DNA from: an uncultured Eubacteriales bacterium
Lineage (GTDB): Bacteria > Bacillota > Clostridia > Oscillospirales > Acutalibacteraceae
DNA: 64,000 bases
Direction: 5' to 3'
Assembly (NCBI GenBank): GCA_934489895.1
Contig: CAKSST010000005.1
Location: 44,975 to 108,974, forward strand
The notes beneath the pieces are model-generated. The model was given only the letters and a program-made list of their open reading frames with translations. It made no database searches and was not told the DNA's origin. Positions 60,056 to 64,000 of the stretch are shown one piece after another; within the stretch, counting starts at the first letter, position 1; each line of letters starts with the position of its first letter. Both the position numbers and the translations under genes were made by a program.

Positions 60056-62149
60056 GTGAAAATTTCAAATTTAATTAACACAAAAAAACAGCATATTATA
60101 TTTGCATCAAGTTTGTGCGCTGCACTTTTACTTTTTGTTTTATTCAGCTATAAGCAGTTCTTTTGTGTTGGCTTTAAATACGGACCTCTTTTATTCTTTT
60201 TATGCATTCCCGCCGCATTAATTATAGGCTTGCTATGCTTAGTTAAGCCCTCACAAAACAAAAAGCTCCAGGCGATATTGCCTTGGGTAATAGCCGCTTT
60301 AATGCCTTTTGTAACAATGACATTGACAGAGTGCTTAAACGGCATTTTTGTTTTTAATATGTATTATCACGCCTTTATTTACGGCTATATTTTGGATATT
60401 CTTATCTGTGCTTTTATTTACGGACTTTGCGGCAATATAAGAGTATCGGTTATAACCACAAACATAATCTTATACGTTTTGGCGCTTGCCAACTATTACG
60501 TAAAGCTTTTCCGCGGAACACCCTTTTTGCCTATTGATTTTGCAAGTGTAGGAACAGCAAAAAATGTTGCGGGTACGTATGACTACACCCCGTCCTATAA
60601 TGTAGTAATTGCAACCATATTGCTTGCATTTATAATTGTGGTTGCCTTAAAATACAAAACCCCAAAGCTGAAGCTGCCTGTAAAAATAATTGCGCGCTGT
60701 TCATGCCTTGCTGTTTTCGCTTCAATTTTAATAGTATTTTTCACAACTGATGCTTTTGCAAAAATAAATCTTAAGCCTGATTTTTGGAACCAGACCCGCG
60801 GTTATAAAAATGACGGTGTTGTGCTTAGTTTTTTCCTTAACCTTAAATATATTTACGTAAGCGCACCCTCGGGCTATGATGCCGACAGGGTTGACAATAT
60901 TATTGAAGATTACCTTGAGCAAAACGTGTCCACAGACACAGACGAAGAGCAAACGGCCGACTCGAAAATCCCCGATATTATATGTATAATGAACGAGTCC
61001 TTTTCGTGCCTTTCCACAGTGGGTGATTTTGAGACAAATGTTGATTATCTTCCCTTTTACCGCTCACTTACCGAAAACACCGTTAAGGGCAACCTGATTA
61101 CTCCCGTCATAGGCTCAGGCACTTCTAATACAGAGTTTGAATTTTTAACAGGCTGCACAATGTCTTTTTATCCGTCGGGCAGTAACGCCTACACGCTATA
61201 TATAAAGGACACTATGCCGTCATTGGTTTCTGTTCTTACTCAAAGCCGATATTCAAATCTTGCTTTCCACCCATATTTTGCAAGCGGCTGGAACAGACCG
61301 AATGTGTATAATTATTTCGGATTTTCAAGGTTTGACAGCATAACCTCGGTTATTGCCCCCGATATTTTAAGCCGTACAAACGGCACTGCAAAGGAGATTT
61401 TCATCAGTGCAGTGAACGAGTACTACGGCGAGGACAACAATAAGCTTATACGCCAATATGTAAGTGATGAATGTAATTTTAACTATGTTATTCAGCAGTA
61501 CAAAAACCGCGATAAATCAAACCCATTTTTCCTTTTCAATGTTACAATGCAAAATCACGGTAGTTACGGCGGCACATACTCAAACTTTGAAGAGGATGTG
61601 TATGTCACCAGCCTTGAAAAAACTTATCCCAAAACAAACCAATACCTGTCACTTATAAAGGCTACAGACAAAGCCTTTGAGGATTTGATAAAATACTTTA
61701 AAAAGGTAAAACAACCCGTAATCATTTGTATGTTCGGTGACCATCAGCCATCAATAGAACAAGGCTTTTATGAGGATATAATGGGCAAATCACGCTATTC
61801 GCTTACCACCGCTGAGGAAATTGAGCTCTACAGCGTTCCCTTTATTATTTGGGCAAACTATGATATTGAAGAGCAGTATGTTGAAAAATTAAGCAGCAAC
61901 TACCTTTCTTCACTGCTGCTTGACGTTGCAGGTGTTAAGATGCCAAAATACAACCAATACCTGCTTGAGCTATCAAAAACCTTACCCGTAATAAGTACGG
62001 CTGGCTATATAGACAGCAACAATGTAGCATACAGCTGGTCAGCAAACAGCCCTTACACTACATTGCTGGAAAACTACAAAAAAATTCAATACAATTATAT
62101 TTTTGATACAAAGCACCGTGTAAACAGCATATTTAATGTAGAGGAATAA
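60056..62149 (+). CDS. LtaS-family sulfatase-fold membrane enzyme
   Basis: Start GTG 60056 has AGGAG upstream. The 697 residues have about five N-terminal membrane helices (to about 250) and a large extracytoplasmic sulfatase-type domain. IPDIICIMNESFS near 303 and SGTSNTEFEFLTG near 355, whose threonine is the expected catalytic residue, fit LtaS. FGDHQPS near 560 supplies metal ligands. It probably transfers glycerol-phosphate units to an envelope polymer. Monocistronic, with a strong terminator. Confidence 0.88.
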   Translation: MKISNLINTKKQHIIFASSLCAALLLFVLFSYKQFFCVGFKYGPLLFFLCIPAALIIGLLCLVKPSQNKKLQAILPWVIAALMPFVTMTLTECLNGIFVFNMYYHAFIYGYILDILICAFIYGLCGNIRVSVITTNIILYVLALANYYVKLFRGTPFLPIDFASVGTAKNVAGTYDYTPSYNVVIATILLAFIIVVALKYKTPKLKLPVKIIARCSCLAVFASILIVFFTTDAFAKINLKPDFWNQTRGYKNDGVVLSFFLNLKYIYVSAPSGYDADRVDNIIEDYLEQNVSTDTDEEQTADSKIPDIICIMNESFSCLSTVGDFETNVDYLPFYRSLTENTVKGNLITPVIGSGTSNTEFEFLTGCTMSFYPSGSNAYTLYIKDTMPSLVSVLTQSRYSNLAFHPYFASGWNRPNVYNYFGFSRFDSITSVIAPDILSRTNGTAKEIFISAVNEYYGEDNNKLIRQYVSDECNFNYVIQQYKNRDKSNPFFLFNVTMQNHGSYGGTYSNFEEDVYVTSLEKTYPKTNQYLSLIKATDKAFEDLIKYFKKVKQPVIICMFGDHQPSIEQGFYEDIMGKSRYSLTTAEEIELYSVPFIIWANYDIEEQYVEKLSSNYLSSLLLDVAGVKMPKYNQYLLELSKTLPVISTAGYIDSNNVAYSWSANSPYTTLLENYKKIQYNYIFDTKHRVNSIFNVEE

Positions 62150-62154
62150 AAAAT

Positions 62155-62197
62155 AAAACCGCACCTGCAAAGATATTTTTGCAGGTGCGGTTTTAAA
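62155..62197 (+). terminator. Terminator after the LtaS-like gene
   Basis: AAAACCGCACCTGCAA pairs with TTGCAGGTGCGGTTTT around AGATATTT. I see no gene in 62198-62426, only a small CCGTAT/ATACGG inverted repeat near 62346. Confidence 0.88.
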
Positions 62198-62426
62198 TTT
62201 TCAAAACAATCCTCATGCCTTTTTGCAGGGTTTGTATCAATGTAATTTCAAATTGTTAAATTATCGTTTTGGTCATGGATGATATGGACGTGCAAAAATC
62301 TTTGTTTTCTTATATTACATTTTAACCGCTCAAGAACATTGTCGGCCGTATAGAAATGGCGACCCCTTCCATACGGTATCACAATTTTTTTATTTTTGTC
62401 GGTTTTCTTTTTGGGTAATATCATTT

Positions 62427-63782
62427 TTATGTTTTTAACCGATTTTCATATTTTTTTATAACATACATAAACGCGGCAAACTGTAAAACCGAAGTTACAA
62501 ACCAGGATACAGGGTAGGATATGCTAAGGCTCTGCAAGGTATGTGACGTGCGGAAAAATGTATAAACCCATATAATGCGTACACCGCATATACCAAAAAC
62601 AGAAATCAGCATCGGCGTTAACGATGCGCCCATTCCGCGCAGAGTACCCGTAAGCACCTCCATTAACGCACAAAGAAAATATAATGTCGTTGTGTAGACT
62701 ATACGTAGCATACCGTAATCTATTGCCTCAGGAGAGTCCACAATGTACAATGACAGCAGCCGCCTTCCAAAAAGGTTTGTTACAACGCTCAACATTACAG
62801 AAAGCACAGTGGCTGACGCCGCGCATATACCAAGCGTTTTTTTAACCCTTGAAAGCTTACCTGCGCCTATATTTTGTCCCGCAAAATTCATTGAGGTCTG
62901 GTGGAAAGCATTCATTGAAACATATAGGAAACCTTCAATATTCTTTGCCGCAGCCTCTCCTGCAATAACAACACCGCCAAGCGAGTTTACTGACGACTGA
63001 ATCAACACGTTTGCTATTGAAAACATTGCACTCTGAATGCCTGACGGAACGCCAATTTGTATAATCTTTCCTACCGTTCTTTTTGAAAAACGCAAACGTT
63101 TTATTTCAAGACGGCAATCATCCGTACGGCTCATAAGGCTTATAATGACAAGTACTGCAGATACGGTTTGGGATATTGTGGTTGCGAGCGCAACACCCGC
63201 AACGCCTAAATGAAGATTTCTGACAAAAAATATATTAAGCACAACATTGATTATACCCGCAACCGATAAATAAGCAAGCGGGCTTTTAGTATCCCCTACC
63301 GCACGCAGTATTGCCGAGCCAAAGTTATAAATCAGCATGGGAATAATGCCGCAAAAATATATCTGCATATAGGTTACGGAAAGCCCTATAACATCACCTG
63401 GCGTACCCATAAGCTGCAAAAGCCAGCGTGAGCTGAATACGCCTATAAGGGTTAGCACTACACCGCCTACAAGTGCAATAAGCATTGAGCTGTGCACTGC
63501 GCTTTCAACCTGCTGTGAATTTTTTGCACCAAAGCCCTGCGCAACCACAACTCCCGCGCCGAGCGACAGTCCTATAAACAGGCAAACCGTAAGGTTTATA
63601 ATTGCGCCAGTAGCACCAACCGCCGCAACCGATACACTTCCCGAATAACGTCCTACAACAACAAGGTCGGCTGCGTTAAAAAACAGCTGCAAAATACTTG
63701 CAAGTATTATCGGCACAGTATAAAGAATAATCTTTTTAAACAACGGGCCGTTGCACATATCCATTGAGTTTGCTTTTCTCAT
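62427..63782 (-). CDS. MATE family efflux transporter (paralogue 2)
   Basis: ATG 63782 follows AGGAG and gives 451 residues. Twelve hydrophobic segments and the blocks LQLFFNAADLVVVGRY, AVGATGAIINL and GVPSGIQSAMFSIANVLIQ fit MATE exporters. It is close to the transporter at 34202-35575 along the whole length, including the conserved RAVGDTKSP loop. Substrate not predictable. Confidence 0.9.
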   Translation of the reverse strand: MRKANSMDMCNGPLFKKIILYTVPIILASILQLFFNAADLVVVGRYSGSVSVAAVGATGAIINLTVCLFIGLSLGAGVVVAQGFGAKNSQQVESAVHSSMLIALVGGVVLTLIGVFSSRWLLQLMGTPGDVIGLSVTYMQIYFCGIIPMLIYNFGSAILRAVGDTKSPLAYLSVAGIINVVLNIFFVRNLHLGVAGVALATTISQTVSAVLVIISLMSRTDDCRLEIKRLRFSKRTVGKIIQIGVPSGIQSAMFSIANVLIQSSVNSLGGVVIAGEAAAKNIEGFLYVSMNAFHQTSMNFAGQNIGAGKLSRVKKTLGICAASATVLSVMLSVVTNLFGRRLLSLYIVDSPEAIDYGMLRIVYTTTLYFLCALMEVLTGTLRGMGASLTPMLISVFGICGVRIIWVYTFFRTSHTLQSLSISYPVSWFVTSVLQFAAFMYVIKKYENRLKT

Positions 63783-63928
63783 TACATCGCTCCTGCGATT
63801 TACATTATTTGCACACAACATTATATGTCAATTGGCATTAAAAAACAAGTACTAATAATAAAAGCAATAGTACCACTTTCATTTAATATTTTGCACTTAT
63901 AAAGAAAAACAGACGGCAATTAATGATA

Positions 63929-64000
63929 TGCACCCCAAAAGTTAGATACTTTTGGAGGTGCATATTTTTATGGGTAAAACAGGAAGAAAAAACAAGGTTT
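63929..64000 (+). mobile_element. Left end of an IS3-type insertion sequence, cut by window end
   Basis: TGCACCCCAAAAGTTAGATA is typical of the left inverted repeat of IS3-family elements. CTTTTGGAGGTGCA follows and pairs back with it. A reading frame MGKTGRKNKV begins at ATG 63970 with GGAGGTG upstream and runs off the window, probably the first transposase ORF. The right end and target duplication lie outside. Confidence 0.7.
63970..64000 (+). CDS. Start of IS3-type transposase ORF, partial
   Basis: Only the first 10 codons (MGKTGRKNKV) are inside the window. The basic N-terminus, the ribosome binding site inside the terminal repeat and the position 41 bp from the repeat's first base fit an IS3-type orfA. 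Confidence 0.5.
   Translation, partial: MGKTGRKNKV

Overview
The window is moderately AT-rich bacterial chromosome from a Gram-positive member of the Clostridia, probably a gut Ruminococcaceae/Oscillospirales-type organism (inference). The main pointers are a tryptophan T-box, a short archaeal-type ProS, meso-DAP dehydrogenase, an LtaS-like enzyme, sigma-A promoters of TTGACA-17-TATAAT type, AGGAGG ribosome binding sites and a Gram-positive LexA box. Most genes lie on the minus strand. I see no tRNA, 16S/23S rRNA or CRISPR array.

Layout. 0-7.3 kb: part of a membrane protein, a J-domain/DUF5685 pair, and uvrB-uvrA preceded by a second truncated copy of the uvrB 5' end. 7.4-10.1 kb: accessory stretch with an XRE regulator, small unknown genes and a TnpV-type mobile remnant. 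10.3-12.1 kb: a TrpB2-like gene behind a Trp T-box. 12.2-31.3 kb: core genes: radC, an RluA-type synthase, dCMP deaminase, rpmB, plsY, der, rpmF-yceD, proS, a murD operon with two M42 peptidases, an SOS-controlled small membrane protein, ddh, acpP and rnpB. 31.3-38 kb: gapA, corA, a MATE exporter and a GH78-like glycosidase.

38.3-44.9 kb: two convergent polar amino-acid ABC operons. The plus-strand one is intact. The minus-strand one is decayed: its ATPase is cut before Walker B and its permease is frameshifted. Between them lies a scrambled mobile remnant holding a serine-recombinase tail, a type III restriction-subunit tail, three 57-bp hairpin repeats, a lipoprotein and a TnpV tail.

45-59.9 kb: a cysteine hydrolase, a SanA/YdcF-type protein, a BlaI/BlaR1-like pair with tandem operators, then two same-direction blocks. 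The first block encodes an aldolase/short-chain dehydrogenase fusion, a PHP-domain protein and a sorbose-1-phosphate-reductase-like dehydrogenase. The second encodes a DeoR regulator, E2, E3, a fused alpha-beta E1 and a lipoate ligase. Together they look like a phosphorylated sugar or polyol route ending in a dedicated 2-oxoacid dehydrogenase. 60-64 kb: an LtaS-like enzyme, a second MATE exporter, and the left end of an IS3-type element cut by the window end.
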